A stretch of DNA of 64,000 nucleotides from Hsuehochloa calcarea (GCA_036346395.1 CM070604.1:4821904-4885903); one strand, 5' to 3'. Numbered from the stretch's first letter, positions 41,699-54,830 are shown. Notes: generated by a model from the letters alone, not told the origin. A program made the numbers and translations.

Positions 41699-42436
41699 AT
41701 GCAGGGAGGAGGCTCGGCGGACAGCCCAGGCGCGGTGGCGGACGCGCCGCGGCCGAGCAGGTACGAGTCGCAGAAGCGGCGGGACTGGCACACGTTCGGG
41801 CAGTACCTGCGCAACCACCGGCCGCCGCTGGAGCTCTCGCGGTGCAGCGGCGCGCACGTGCTCGAGTTCCTGCGCTACCTCGACCAGTTCGGCAAGACCA
41901 AGGTCCACGCCGCCGGGTGCCCCTTCTTCGGCCACCCCTCGCCGCCGGCGCCGTGCCCGTGCCCCCTCAGGCAGGCCTGGGGCAGCCTCGACGCGCTCGT
42001 CGGCCGCCTCCGCGCCGCTTTCGAGGAACACGGCGGCCGCCCCGATGCCAACCCCTTCGGGGCGCGCGCCGTGCGGCTCTACCTCCGCGAGGTCCGCGAT
42101 AGCCAGGCCAAGGCGCGCGGCATCGCCTACGAGAAGAAGCGCCGGAAGCGCCCGTCCCCGTCACAGCAGGCCGCGGCGGCGGCGACGCCCTCTCCTGCCT
42201 CCCCGGCGCCCGAGAGGCCGGAAGTCATGCACCCCGTGCCGGAGGGGCACTTCTTAATCCCGCATCCGCAGTTCGTGCACGGGCATTTCATGGTGCCGGG
42301 CGACGCGGACGCCGCCGCTAGTAGTGCCAACGGCAACGGCAACGGCGCCAGCAATGGGGACGAGTTGGCGATGGCGGCGGCGGCGGCTGAGGCGCACGCG
42401 GCGGGGTGCATGCTGCCTCTGTCCGTGTTTAACTAG
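41699..42436 (+). CDS. ALOG-domain (G1-like/LSH) transcription factor
   Basis: A single coding exon of 245 residues. I use ATG 41,699, the first ATG of the frame; the reading frame is open upstream but only with GTG. The ALOG domain spans about residues 20-148: it starts SRYESQKRRDWHTFGQYLRN and includes LSRCSGAHVLEFLRYLDQFG. It has the zinc-ribbon insertion with H70, C74, C86 and C88 and ends NPFGARAVRLYLREVRDSQA. A basic nuclear signal, KKRRKR, is at 146-151. The rest is Pro/Ala-rich with His, Asn-Gly and poly-Ala tracts and a conserved-looking end, MLPLSVFN. ALOG proteins act in the nucleus on meristem, inflorescence and floral-organ identity (rice G1, TAWAWA1; Arabidopsis LSH). I cannot say which paralogue this is. 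All key residues are intact. Confidence 0.97.
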   Translation: MQGGGSADSPGAVADAPRPSRYESQKRRDWHTFGQYLRNHRPPLELSRCSGAHVLEFLRYLDQFGKTKVHAAGCPFFGHPSPPAPCPCPLRQAWGSLDALVGRLRAAFEEHGGRPDANPFGARAVRLYLREVRDSQAKARGIAYEKKRRKRPSPSQQAAAAATPSPASPAPERPEVMHPVPEGHFLIPHPQFVHGHFMVPGDADAAASSANGNGNGASNGDELAMAAAAAEAHAAGCMLPLSVFN

Positions 42437-45147
42437 CCGAATACTAGCAAGCAAGGTAGGTCTTAATTAATCCGGAGGTTTATCTAGTCGAAAACTCGTA
42501 ATCTCGATCGATCGATCAGTTGATCTCATCATGATGGGATGATGGATTCCGTCGATCGATCAACACACGTATGTACTGTTGTTCTTATCAACTCTACTGC
42601 TCTCTTTTGGCTTCATTTCCTGCTACTTGGAAGTACCGTTTAGTACTGTAGGGTTTCCAGTATCGTCGTGCTTGGTTTGTGTATGCAATGATCATGATCA
42701 TGATAATATAATGGAAGGAAGGCTTAATTAAAATGGTAAGCAATTTTAATTGTCCATTTGTTTGGCTATATATTTTTCTTGGTCTTTGTAGTTGTCCATT
42801 GACCGTAGTGGTATTTTCTTATATGCCGCTGGATTTTTTTTTTATGTTCCTTATATGTTGTCTCACTAGCTAGTACACATGTCAGCGGTAATCATGTAGT
42901 TATTCAGGGCATGTAGTTGATTTTCTCTCGATGATATAGTTCTTGATGTGGTTATACATTGACTTATATGTGGTGTTGTCTGTGCGACTGTTTCATTTCT
43001 CCCTTCCGTTCTTCCTTTTCTGAGAGGGCGGCTTCATTTGATACTAGTATATATTCAATTTGTTCATGGAGATTATTGTCATTTCAAGTCCGCAGAATGT
43101 TCATGTTTCACGATTAATTTCAGGTATAGCCTGAGTTACCTTGACTGTTCACTTCGAAAGATCACATTCACATCCGGCCACTTAATATCATGCGTGTTAT
43201 AGTTAATTGATTAATAATTGTCCTTTTGCCTTGTATCAAAAGCCGAATCTATATCTTCACAGTTTCTGGGTTCGTACGATATGATGTCGTTGGTATGGTT
43301 CAAATATTTTTTTTACACGTTTGAGGTTTTGCATACAGTTAACGTTGGTGTTGGAAACACAATCAACTAGCCATGGTTTCAGAAAGGAACAGCGGTTTTT
43401 CTAGATTTTAGACAAAGATTAGCGGACTGGCAGGAATTTCACATAATTTCTGCAAGAGAAGTGATCGTACAAAAAAAAAATCTCATTCCAAACAGGATAA
43501 AGGATTACTTTCTTCTTTTCCATCTTTCACATAGAGTTGAAGTAGTGACTGGATTATTACCTTGTACCCTTCGGATGTGTAGTTATCCTGTGTTGAACGT
43601 GCATACAAAATGACGACGGCCGTACTGCTGTAAAAGAAAATAATTAATTCACGGCTTCGGAAACTTTTTATATGATCAATTTCAAGGTGTAAAATGTATT
43701 CCACTGTTAATTAAGATTTGCAGAAGAAAAATAGTAATGGCGAAGATAATTGTGAACAATGTACTTACTAGTAAGGAGCAAAGATTATACCAACTACACA
43801 TAAGTTTATCGGAAGCAGTTCGAATTTTGCAGAAATTTAGAGAAATTCCTAAATTAACTAGAATGCTCAGATGCTTAGGGCTTGTTTGCTATGCATGAGG
43901 CATATTTGGAGTTCTATAGAAGAAACCCTGGTGTCTATAAATTTACCTCTTTTTTTTCACTTGTCTCAAAGATCGATTAACCCTTTTCTTTGCCATTATA
44001 TATGTTCAAGGTATTGACGATTTGTTCTTTTTAACTATATTTTGGTTCGGCAATTGATTCGGAATGTCTGAAACTTTGCGAGAAACTATACAACAACTTC
44101 GAAATCCTACCAGAGCCTCTTCATTTCAAATAGGGCCTAATAAACAGAAGTTAATTACTACTACGTCGTAGGGTCTAAAGTCTAAACAGTAAATAGTACG
44201 ACCCCGGACGGTACTACCGAGCAAATGCTGGCCTGTTCTTCACGTGTGCTGGACTGCTAGCCATAGCCATTTTCACGTCCGTTTCAGTAGCTCTTGACGT
44301 CCACCGCACCTGCAGCTATTCAATTTTAACCGCGGATCTCACCACAAATCACAAGTGCATGATACTACATGCGTATAGATGGACGAGACTGATGGACGTG
44401 CGCTGCAACAATTTCATCTCAAAAGAGGAAAGGATCCGGGGGTGTGGTGGTCAATGGTCATGCTGCAAGGTTGGTGCGTGTTTTCGCTCGAGGGCGAGGC
44501 CAGTGATGGAACAGCCATGGGAGTCTGTGTGCTTTCTTGTGCTTGATGATTAGGGGAAATGGATTCCCAAATCATTTGATTCCTGAATAGATTGGAAAAG
44601 AGCACTCATTGTCCTCATCACCAAACCCATTGGCGAAAAATACTGAGTACTACTATTTGCTTCCTCTGTACTACATCAAATCAACTTGTGCCCTCTGAAT
44701 TCACTGACAGGCTGGGTTGTTTATTGTCTTTTGATACATACTGTATATGCGCGAAATTGGACTAGGTGCACACAGTGGCCTGCCGATGGCAACTTGGCAA
44801 GTCAATGTCACATCTGATGGGTGAACTCCAGCAGTACAAAACACAGCTGGTACTTAGTCCAGACGAACACAAAGTGCAGCCTGATATACTGCTTAATAAG
44901 AGTAACTAATTCAATTTAGCATGATAAATAAAACAGCTTTGAGAGTTGAAACTGCCAAAGTGTTTTCTAAGTATACACTGCATTTGAATCATACATCTAA
45001 TTGTTTAAAATTTTATTTATATACATATTCTTTGACTCACATTCCCAGGGCACGGAACATTTGCATCTGAATCATATTTTCGTAATTATTTACTAGAAAT
45101 ATTTTTTGCTGCCCTAGTCTGCGGAGTCCTAGGTTAATATTGTAAGG
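42437..45147. other. 3' flank of the ALOG gene and intergenic DNA
   Basis: GATCGATC-rich stretch at 42,500-42,560, then AT-rich DNA. No further gene or transposon end recognised; frames near 43,483 and 44,359 are short and without domains. Confidence 0.4.
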
Positions 45148-46351
45148 TAATATTTGTTGTGTCCGTTTTTTAGAAGTCTGAATCCGAACCACTGTTGCAA
45201 ACAGAGTCGGATTACTGTAGTTGTCCTAGTCCTAGTTCGAGTACTGTAGCAGTAGTTGTGGCTATAAAAGGGGTCATATGTAATCAGATTTTGTAAGAAA
45301 ATTGAAAGTCAAAGCAATAAAAAAAACTGACTTGTGCAGCACCAAATTATCTCTTGTCTTTCTTGAATATGTGTGCATCTTTTGAGGCAAATTTTTCTTG
45401 ATTTGTTCCAACAATTGGTATCAGAGCTTCAGATTCGATACACTAGCTGCTGCCCCGGGAGGAATGATCTTGACTCCCGGGGTGGCATATACGGCGGCAG
45501 TGCGCACGAGGCCGATCCCGGCGGCGCATCAGATGCGGCAACGCCGGAGCGCACGGCGGCGAGACCGATGCACTGCTCGGTGCATGCGACTCCATGACGA
45601 GGAAGAGCCTGAGTTTTATGATTTGTGCCCAAGATTATGTCGCGTTCTCTGGGGAGTGGTGTCACCGGTGACGAGGCAACGTCGACGCTCTTCCTACTGG
45701 CCGAAAGGAGACGACCAAAGCTGCATGGAAGGCGTTGAAGACGATGCATCTTGGTGCTGGTCATCGAAAGGTGAAGGCGAGGGACGTTGAGAAGATGTGT
45801 TCGTCGTCCTAAGTCAAGTAAGTAATGTTAAGTTCGGGACATCGAGGAGATGTGTTTGTCATCCTGAGTCGAGTCCGTGTGTTACTCAAGTTGAAGTCTT
45901 GACCAACTTAAAGTTCGAGTACGAGTTGGGGCGTAAGTCGCAGTTGAGACCAACTACCTCAATGAGTAAGCGTCCAAGACGTGTTCGAGTTGTGCCACCG
46001 TTTTCGGCCGAGTGTGTGGGAGCCATGTTGAAGTTGAGTCCAACTGGCAGCACTCGAAATATAATAAGTACAACAAATATTAGGGAGTGGTAATATTTGT
46101 TGTGTCCGTTTTTGTTTAGAAATCCGAGTCCGAACCATCAAGGCAAACAATGTCGACATCTTGTAGTAGTCATAGTCCGAGTAATCTTGAGCGAGTTGTG
46201 GCTATAAAAGGGGTTATATGTAACAAATTTTGTAAGAAGATTAAGAGTCAAAGCAATAAAAAAGCTGACTTGTGCAGCACCAAATTATCTCGTCTTTCTA
46301 AAATACGTGTGTATCTTTCGATGGCAAGTTTTTCTTCGGCTTGTTTCAACA
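45148..46351 (+). mobile_element. Deleted gag-only copia element (TRIM-sized), element 3
   Basis: LTRs of about 265 bp lie at 45,148-45,413 and 46,091-46,351; both begin TAATATTTGTTGTGTCC and end CAACA. A perfect TGGTATCAGAGC primer site is at 45,416-45,427, and AGGGAGTGG precedes the 3' LTR. The 660-bp interior holds only a gag relic: ETTKAAWKALKTMHLGAG (about 45,709 on), which aligns to ETTKEAWDTLKEMHVGAD of element 1. It then has the same GTTGAGGAGGTGTGTT-type tandem units (45,785-45,870). LTRs differ from elements 1 and 2. No clear target duplication. Confidence 0.8.
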
Positions 46352-48160
46352 GATATTAATGTACATGGAACATACCCGCACCTGTATCACTCTGAGCATG
46401 CATTCCTATGATCATATCCAAACAAAGCAAGGGCCCTCTCCTTTAAAACAGTACAGGTAGCCTCAGCGTTATAGTAGTAAACAGCAACTCCAAAGAGCAC
46501 CTTGGTCATTGCCCAAATGCATGCTTAATTGATCCATGCAAATAGAAATTCCCTATTGGGAACCCTAATCCTACACTGTTTCATGTTTCAGTGTGTTACT
46601 TGTTGCTCCAAGCCACAAGAGAGCATGACCCTACAGTTGACCAGCAGGTACATCCATGCCATGTCATTGTCCACCAAGCATGCATTCATATATGAATACA
46701 AAGTGGTCCTAAGGGCATAGCAATGTCGACAATGAGCTAGAAAGCCTAGAGACTAGAGGAGGACAACAGTACATAGTGGTGAGGCCAAGGGGAGCATGCT
46801 CACATATTCATATGTCATGTGTGAAATAATATTGCAATGTGAAATTGTGCATGTATTGTGATGAGCTAGCAGCTTTTTTACTGCATATCGATCAACATTG
46901 CATTGCATCTCCAGAATCCAACTTATGACAGGCGGTGCATGCACACTGCAAAACACCTGCAAAACGGCAAAAACATAGTCACGGTAGATATTCATTCTGC
47001 TTTATTTTCTCCTTTGTTCTTTGTCTTGTTTCGTTTGTATGGGTCCGGGCTGTTTAATTATTGTGTATATATATATATGGCATGTCATGCATGGGGGCAG
47101 AGAGATATAATTTGGATTTGGTTCGGTTAATCGGTACAAAAACTTTCTGAAAGGGGCCAAGTACGCCAATCATTTTGGGACACGGTAGGACATGCTCTCA
47201 CGTTCTTCCAAAACCGCATGTTCTGCGAGGTCCTCCTAGCTTTGCTACCTAACACAGCTGGCTGTCCAGTACCAAGAACCATCGGGAACGTGGGAATTTT
47301 GTCGGATTTCTAGATAAACTACGTTGTTTCTTTTTTACAGTTTTTGTTTCCTGAAATTTTAGGTCCAAGCATTCTTCCATATAAAACAGACATGATTCAA
47401 GTTCCAGCATACATTTTGTTCGAGTAGTTTGCCTTGACATCACCACCGATTAATTAACAATGTCATCATACAAATAAATTATATATAACTATATGAACCA
47501 ACTCATAATTTCCAGGCTCTACTTTTAACGTACTTGACCGGCTCATGTACTGGGATCTCGAATGGACAGTGGTAGACCCCTGAAGTTAACCAGACGTACT
47601 CGATCAGCACAACGTATGAAGCAGGCCGTCCGATCACCGGCCCAACGGATCGAGTCCGTCGATGATCGATCGCGCTGATATTACATGTCACCTCGATCAC
47701 AGGATTCACCCGAAAAAGCAAGGGTTTGGGCGCCGCATTTAAAGAATTTAATCGATCCAGAGTTGTTCGTCACCGAACCGAACCGAACCTGACCTGACCT
47801 GACGTGTCAAAGAAGCAAAAGCGATTTGATTTTTGAAAAGACGTATTGGACTTTATGTCAGATTTGATCAGGCCGTTCAATCCAGTTGTTGCAAAACAGT
47901 TGGATTTATAATAACATCGGCAAAACTGGTAAATTCACTGTTTGCAACCGCTGCGATCGCGTAGATTCCGAACAGTGCCCAGGCCAGCTTGTGCAGTGCC
48001 GCGCGAGTACAAACCATCATAAAAATGCAAGAGACTTTAGGTGAAAGGACCTTAAATTGACAAGAAACGAAGCAAAGATGGCGACAGGTTTAGGGAAATG
48101 AAAGCAAGAGATATTACGCGCAACCTTTTAAATCCCTACTGCATAAATGGACTCGGTGAT
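46352..48160. other. Intergenic, no gene recognised
   Basis: Only short frames without domains. A GC-richer patch at 47,600-47,800 has a tandem CGAACC/TGACC motif (47,775-47,805). Confidence 0.4.
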
Positions 48161-48162
48161 GT

Positions 48163-48635
48163 TTGTTGTCCGTATTTTCGACTCTCCCAGCGCATCCCCC
48201 ACGCGCGCCTAGGTGGTGGTGCATTTGTCCTGTCATCGCCTTCTGCGCCCCAACACAAGGGATCAAATTGTCAGGGACTCAACGTCCTGCCCTTGAACCC
48301 CCGCGTCGTCGCTCCTTTCCCTATCCCCTCGTAGTTGTGTTGTTCCTCCCCAAATCCTCCCATCAATCCAACCGCCAGTGCCAAGCCACACCCACACGCC
48401 CGCCGCCAGCCGCGTAGCACTAGCTGCCGTCCGATCCCCAAAACTAGTGTCCTTTCTCCCACAAGAGCTCTTACCCTGCGCGATTATCCTCCCTGCCTCT
48501 CCTCAGGCGATCGCCCCACATCTGCGGCTAATCTTGTCGCCGCTCCCAAATAGGGCGCCACCCTCCCTATCGTCATCGACCTCGTCCCGCCCCAAGCTGA
48601 GAAAGGTGGTGGCACAGCCTGACGAGAATTCTTGA
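48163..48635 (+). other. Gene-fragment-like GC segment, part duplicated at 50,127
   Basis: Pro/Ser/Arg-rich frames in two phases, without a recognised domain. The stretch 48,318-48,474 (ccctatcccctcgtagttgt onward) is repeated at 50,127-50,309 with about 80-90% similarity by eye. It lies on both sides of the gypsy fragment between them. Confidence 0.4.
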
Positions 48636-48639
48636 CCAG

Positions 48640-49177
48640 GTCAAAGTCATAGTCTCTGTGATAGCAATCCTACATATAAAGGACCCAATTTATAACTATT
48701 ATCTACCTACTTTCAGGATTAAAAAGAAGTATAATCCTTTTTATTATGACCAAACTGGTAGAACACCAGTTTTAGTCATGAGATGACCAATCATACGGTT
48801 TGGGCCATCCCCGACCAGCAAAGTGATCGGGAGACATAATAGTTTCCCACGTGACTAACGTGATAGCAGTTATTGGCACATCTGGTAACTTACGATAGTT
48901 GGCTAAGAGACGCGGCAGTTCAAGACTCAACGAAAGAACATACGTGAAGATAAAATGTGTCTTTAGCAGCATTAACTGCCACCTCTTCAATAGTTATAAA
49001 GAGGGTAGCCCGTTTACCTTGTAACACAAGATGTCGGATAATCCCAATCTCATTCTCATTGTATTATTATACAAACTCTCATTGTGTCCGAGACAATAAA
49101 GGTCTATATTTTGATTGTGCTCTCATATTATTTTCTCGGAAAGCTCGACAAGGGACCCTGGGTTCCGATCATCAACA
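48640..49177 (+). repeat. Gypsy (Tat-like) LTR with adjoining primer-site-like sequence
   Basis: TATA-like 'agttataaagagg' (about 48,993), AATAAAG (about 49,095) and the end GATCATCAACA at 49,177. 'gttgcgctagaagaagg' follows, one mismatch from the TTGGCGCTAGAAG primer context common in Tat-lineage gypsy elements. Downstream (49,240-49,800) are short acidic frames (MDEENTFDLSSYANLMDEDY) typical of the leader or gag start, broken by stops. The left end is not defined. Confidence 0.5.
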
Positions 49178-50469
49178 GTTGCGCTAGAAGAAGGGCGCCG
49201 TCAAGCTGGAGGTCATTGTCGTGAATTCTCACGTCCTTACCAATGGACGAGGAGAACACCTTTGATCTCTCCAGCTACGCCAACCTCATGGATGAGGACT
49301 ACGTCCTTGAGGTGGTATGCAAGTGTGATTTCTACCTCGAGTACGTTCCCGAGGGAGAATCTTCACCGCTCTTATCCTAACGCGCTGGGATTGAGACGGC
49401 GGAGACGCTGCTGCCCCTAAGAAATTCCAAAGACAAGTATATTCCTACTTCTGTCTCAACTGGAGAGACAAGTCACCATGATGCCAATGCCGTGGCAACA
49501 TTTGATGATCTCGTTGACAGTGTCAATATTTAGGTTCTGGCATAATCATCTCCGGAACATCTACTTCGAGATCTCGACTACTACCCCTACTCTGATGAGG
49601 ATGGGACATTCTTACTCTCCATTTGCTCTGAGTTTCGTGTGCGTGGCAGTCATCAACGCCAACGAGACCAACGAGCAACGAGTGGCTTGTGAACAACGTG
49701 AGGCCCAGGAGCTGGATGAACGTTTGGTGCAGGAACAATGAGACAATCAACTCCTTACTGCCAAACAAAAGGCAATGGAGGAGGCCCATTGCCAGTACCA
49801 TGACAGCACGTCAGGGATATCTAGGAGGTTTATCACCAACGCAAGTGGCGACCAACATCTGCCAACTACTCCCAGGTCACCCCAAGGATGACAATAAGAG
49901 ATTTAAATATTGTATCATCACCTTCACAGGCAGAAACTCTCATCGACCGTGTTCACATACTTTCAAGTGCCATTGCTGACCACCAGACATGAGAAAACAA
50001 TGACCATGACCTTTTGGTCATTTGTTCATTGGCTGCTGACCTGCAAGAGGCTGTTGCATAAGTACAGAGCCTTTCACAATCTTCAATATCTTAGACTGGC
50101 TCCAGTTAGTCTCACGACAATCCTTTCCCTATCCTCTCGTAGTTGTGTCGCTCCTACCTAAATCCTCTCCTCAACCCCAACCGTCAGTGCTAAGCCACAC
50201 CCACCGCCAACCTCGATGACAACCGCACTCGTCATTGCTGGGATGGAAGCCGCGCTACACTTGTCGTCACCCGATCCCCAACACCAACGCCCTTTCTCCC
50301 ACAAAAGTAAAGGGATACGGGCAGGCTGCACTAGCTTGCAATTCAAAAATTCCACAATGTAAACCAGGACGCCATGCAAGCAAGAGATCACAGATCGTTA
50401 CCACCAGACGCGCAGTGCAGCGAAAAAAGAGTTGGAGCAGCCTGGTACAACGAAGAGCGCATTGATGTA

Positions 50470-51000
50470 GTGGTCATAGTCGATCGTCCAGCATAGTCGA
50501 TCGTCTCCTCAAGCAACCAATCGAGTTCCTCGCCAAGGTCGCGGATCGTCCTTTAGTGCAATAGCAGCCGCAATAGCGCCTCTACGGTATCCACAAGTCC
50601 AGAGAAGGAACACCGTACGCCGGTGTGCTAGCACCAAGTCGCACGGGAAGGCTCTCTCAAGAAGATGATGGCTAGGGTTTGGAGCAACTCATGTCAACTC
50701 GTAATGCGTGTCTCCACTCATCGCTCCTCAATAGCTTCAAGCATCTCCTTATATAGTGACCATGATGGATCCTATCCGAACACGTTTGATGAATCGTATC
50801 CATACTGGTTTGTTCCAACCCGTTAAGTGTGTGACCCTATAGGTTCATGCGTAGTGAGTTGTGACTCGGAAACTCCTTTCCGATTACGAGTTATCAGTGG
50901 CTCCTAGCAGGACATAACGATTCTCGAATACACACAAAATATATCGGACGAACGTTAATGCAATATAATCTACAACCAGGTCCTTATCACTAACGACTAG
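50470..51000 (-). repeat. Reverse-strand LTR-like fragment
   Basis: On the minus strand a TATA-like 'ctatataaggagatg' (about 50,752) precedes sequence resembling the transcribed part of a copia LTR. No coding region is attached. Confidence 0.35.
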
Positions 51001-51239
51001 TTCGTATCTCTATACGACTAGGTTCTTATTAAGTCTTAACCAGTCCGCAACTCCTCACGACTAGGTTGCGACCACTTAGTGATCATATTCGACCAGCCTA
51101 CGACAAACTCGTATCTCCATACAACTAATCTGTATCTGATCGAACTGAAAAACATGCTCACGTATTCTCCCTTTACCTCACAATATCTAGTTGAACTCTA
51201 GGTGAGATGTTATGTCATCCATGAACTGTTCAATACTTT

Positions 51240-51925
51240 TGACGAGGATTAAAACCTCTATGTATTACTTTAATACATAAAGAGAAACCACATGTCTTCA
51301 TAGTCGTAACCCCTAAGGCCAACAACCTCACTGGTCGTGAGGATTCTAGAGGTTACATAATGAATACCCTGGTCGCACAAGGCCCTCTACCTAGTCCCCG
51401 ACCAGTTAACTGCTCGTAAAGCTATAAACTGGTATCATCTGGACCTGAATACAGGTATATCCTTACCGTGTGATGAATGGAACACGTGTTGTATATTTCA
51501 TAACACGCGACGTTACATAATTATAAGACACTGGACTACAGTTGAATGTCTCACCAACATATAGCCGCACAACTGTTGATACCCTGTCAAGTGACACCTC
51601 TCTCCGACCAGACGAGTCACTTCCCAATAGGCGTCTCTCCAAGGGATAACTGCCATCACTTCATCAACTACTTAAGGAGGATCGCGAAGGAGAGGAGGGG
51701 GAGGAGATTGAAGGCAATTGAGAAGATTAGCAGTCGATTTGATTACAACACCATAGCAAGCATTGCGCTCCAGTGTAACTAGGATTAGCCTTTTATTTGA
51801 AGACAAGCATTTCTTGTAATAGCCAGTTCATAACAATAAAGAGTGACTCCATTCTATTCCAGGAGATACGCACCATTTTCCTCTATTTTTATATATTCAT
51901 AAGATCGATGATTTGATCATCGACA
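51240..51925 (+). repeat. LTR-like repeat B, copy 2
   Basis: TGACGAGGATTAAAA...CATCGACA, the same unit as 39,370-40,066. It has 'actacttaagg' in place of the TATA element and the same AATAAAG signal near 51,835. Flanking 5-mers do not match. Confidence 0.6.
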
Positions 51926-51989
51926 CACCTATTGATCGTCAGTCCTACTACGATCACATCATGATCGTAAGATGTATTACGACCGGTCA

Positions 51990-52520
51990 TTTACAACCAC
52001 CCTAAAGTCGATAAGAACCACAGATATGTGGGCCCAATCGACTAGCGACATTTGTACGTTGCATTTAATACATGTGTTATTATTATGTGTTGTTATTCTC
52101 TGAGATAACTGCATGTATTAAATATATGTCTCTGACATAACTGCAAGGTGACGTAGGGGGATACGATTATGACAGTAACTGCCATTGAACGTGCACATTT
52201 CATCAAACGTTAAGGCCCCTCTTGACATGGACAACTACCACCCCTTAATACGCTATATAAGGAGTAAAGTCGATGGACAGATAAAGAGATTCAGAAAAGA
52301 CAGCGAGAGACAGAAGTCATCAAGCCCTAGTTTTAGTGACTTCCTCCCTGTTGTAAACACAATCAATACAGCTACGCAGGAGTAGGGTTATTATTCTATC
52401 AGGAGAAGGCATGAACCTGTGTAAATTCATGTGTCTTTTTTGTGTGGTTTTCTCTCTAAGAGAGCCCCAGTATTCATTCATAAGATAGACCATCGATAAG
52501 GATAGTTTTATATAGACTCC
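51990..52520 (+). repeat. Further gypsy LTR-like fragment
   Basis: 'cgctatataaggag' (about 52,248) is a good TATA context, followed by 'ttgtaaacacaatcaata' and 'ttttctctctaagag'. The layout is LTR-like, but I see no partner. Confidence 0.35.
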
Positions 52521-53320
52521 ATGTCTTAGGGCGTAAGTAATCCATCAGGGATCAATATATGACTAGACTTGTTATGGTGCCACTGAGAAAAATATTTTCC
52601 CATTTACCATCTGGTCATCCGCACACTACAAGCTAGTGAATCGAGGCTTATTAGATATCAAGAGCATATGTCCAATATTTTGTTATCAGGGCATGGAAAA
52701 GTATTTTCAAATTTCAGGCATGTTGTTTACAAAATTCATTCTATGCAAGATTAATTATTTTACTACAGGTAAAATATTTTACTGGCAATATGTTCTATTA
52801 AGCAGATTTAATCAACTATTCAGCAGGAGATAAGGTTTTAATAGAATAACTTAGACCATTATTTTATCTATGGTATCTGGAAAATAACAATCTAATGCAT
52901 AAGGTTTCAGCCTAAAAGAATAAGTTAAGAGATGTCCATCATGAGTAGGACCAAGCTCGACAGCTCAGCGACTCGTGTAGGAAAGCGAGATCTTTACAAA
53001 GTTAATGGATAACTATGATATTTCTACAGGTCTCCATAGAACATACCATAGGCTTATCATTGCCTTTGATTGCACATACTTATCAATTGAACTAGCATTT
53101 AATAACTTATGACTACATAATCGTAGTCGATAGATAACATGGTGCAGGGTAGAGTTATACTCATTTACGGACTTCTAATCCTAGGTACGTGTGTCTACAG
53201 GAGCACAATTGGACTTTACATGTGTTCTTGTAGAGAAAACCATAGAGCCAACGGATCACACTAAGTCACCACGTTGTCATTCTTAATAGCAGAGTAGAGG
53301 TGATACCTCATAAACTGTAA
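52521..53320. other. Unassigned sequence
   Basis: No coding region, repeat pair or terminal motif recognised. Confidence 0.3.
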
Positions 53321-53329
53321 AGCCTTTGC

Positions 53330-54340
53330 CTTTTTAGCGGCAGCAGGTTAAGGTGTACCAGCGGCAGGCTCGGCAATGGTATGACATGGAGATAAACCAA
53401 GCTGATATAGTTGCTGCCATCCAGGGCAAGCAAATTTCCATTTAATGATATCAAACATATCCCACGTAATTTATGAAATTTTCTATATGTTTACAGTTGA
53501 TAAAACATTTTAAATGTATGAAACGCGTAAAATAGTAAATATTAATTATATGTCTTTAGTAGAATTTCCCATAATTTTCCTTGTATTATTTGTTATTTTT
53601 CTGGTAATTTTAAGGTTTGGAAGCAATTTTCAAAATTACTAAACCCATTAATTAATTCCCAAAATACACAATACTAGGAAAAATAAACCATAAAAATATG
53701 ATGCTTCAAGGTATACTAGGTATATGGTTTTACAAATTTATGAAAGCTCATATACCTTAGAAATTCAGTTTCTAGCATTTATTGAAATTTTTAGAATTTA
53801 CTTAATAATTAAGATGATTAACCTAAACGATAGGGTCTAACTAGTAAAAGAGCCTTAGAACTCACTATTCCTACACAAAAATAGGAAACCCACAGGACTT
53901 TTTCGCAATAATTCCAAAAAATCTACAAAGCGCCTTAAATCCCGAAATACATGGGTGTTTCTATGAGAAAACCTTTAATCTGGAAATGTCCTCATGATTT
54001 TCCACCCGAGGATCTTTTACAAGATTTTAGGGATTTCCCATTTTTCTTTCTTTTTTCCAAAAAATAGCAAATGGGCTGGGCCGGCCCATTGTGGGCGGCG
54101 TCACGTCAGCGTAGCATGTGGGTGCGTGTGGCGCAGGGCCGGTGCTTTGCATGCTGGACGCTCGCGGTGCTGAGGCGGCTTTGGGCTCAAAGGTGCGGGC
54201 ACGACGTGCGGCGGGGTGGGCGAGGCGGGCACAACGACGCGCACGACGCGATGGGGCAGTATGCACATGGAAGCGGCAGGGTGGCTTGGCCGACCGACGA
54301 CCGACGAAGTCGCTGACCACGCGGAGGCAGGGGATCGCAA
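53330..54340 (-). repeat. Reverse-strand gypsy LTR-like fragment with GC-rich part
   Basis: On the minus strand a GC-rich part (54,340-54,080, with GGGCCGGCCC) passes into AT-rich sequence with 'ttttttggaattatt' and 'gggaattaatt'. This is the same architecture as the right half of the solo LTR at 33,775. Class is inferred from architecture only; the frames at 54,027-54,384 are not genes. Confidence 0.35.
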
Positions 54341-54538
54341 GACACGGCGACGGATTGTTGATTTGTTTTTTTTATGAAGAGTAATTGAATATTAGAGAAT
54401 AGAGCTCGAAAGGAACGATGAATATTAATCTAATCTCTGTTCTCATAGATTAATCCAATAGCAAACTGAGGATTGAAAAGAGGGAATCCCGAATGACATG
54501 CCGATTCGGCCGTGTAGAGCGATTCGTGCTGATTACGT

Positions 54539-54830
54539 GTTAGATAATCGATGTCGTAGTCTGGAGATAACCAATCCAATCACATAACGAACACCAAATA
54601 TAGACACAATGTAGAGATGTGACCCAATATCTTTATTCATTTATCTGTGTTTTGTACATAGAGGTCTTTATATTTATAGCCTAAAGGGGTGAAATCCCTC
54701 GAGAGATGATTTAATCTTTTGCCTATAGTTAGATTTCACAACGGCTAAATCTCATTGGTGAACAATGAGCTCTCAACGTTGTAGGATCAAATCATCCAAT
54801 TGTAAGCATCGATGACCAGCTCAAATGATG
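54539..54830 (-). repeat. Reverse-strand copia LTR fragment
   Basis: The minus strand reads TATAAATATAAAGACC (about 54,685) and 'gaataaagatattggg', ending 'gattatctaaca'. It is followed by 'cgtaatcagcacga', close to the CGTTATCAGCACGA leader phrase of many plant copia elements. No coding region is preserved. Confidence 0.5.

Noticed and set aside
41570..42454. Other frames across the ALOG exon (up to 189 codons)
   Set aside because: High GC makes all frames open; only the ALOG frame has a conserved domain.
54027..54384. Four overlapping frames in a GC-rich block
   Set aside because: Open on both strands by base composition only; no domain, and the surroundings look like an LTR.
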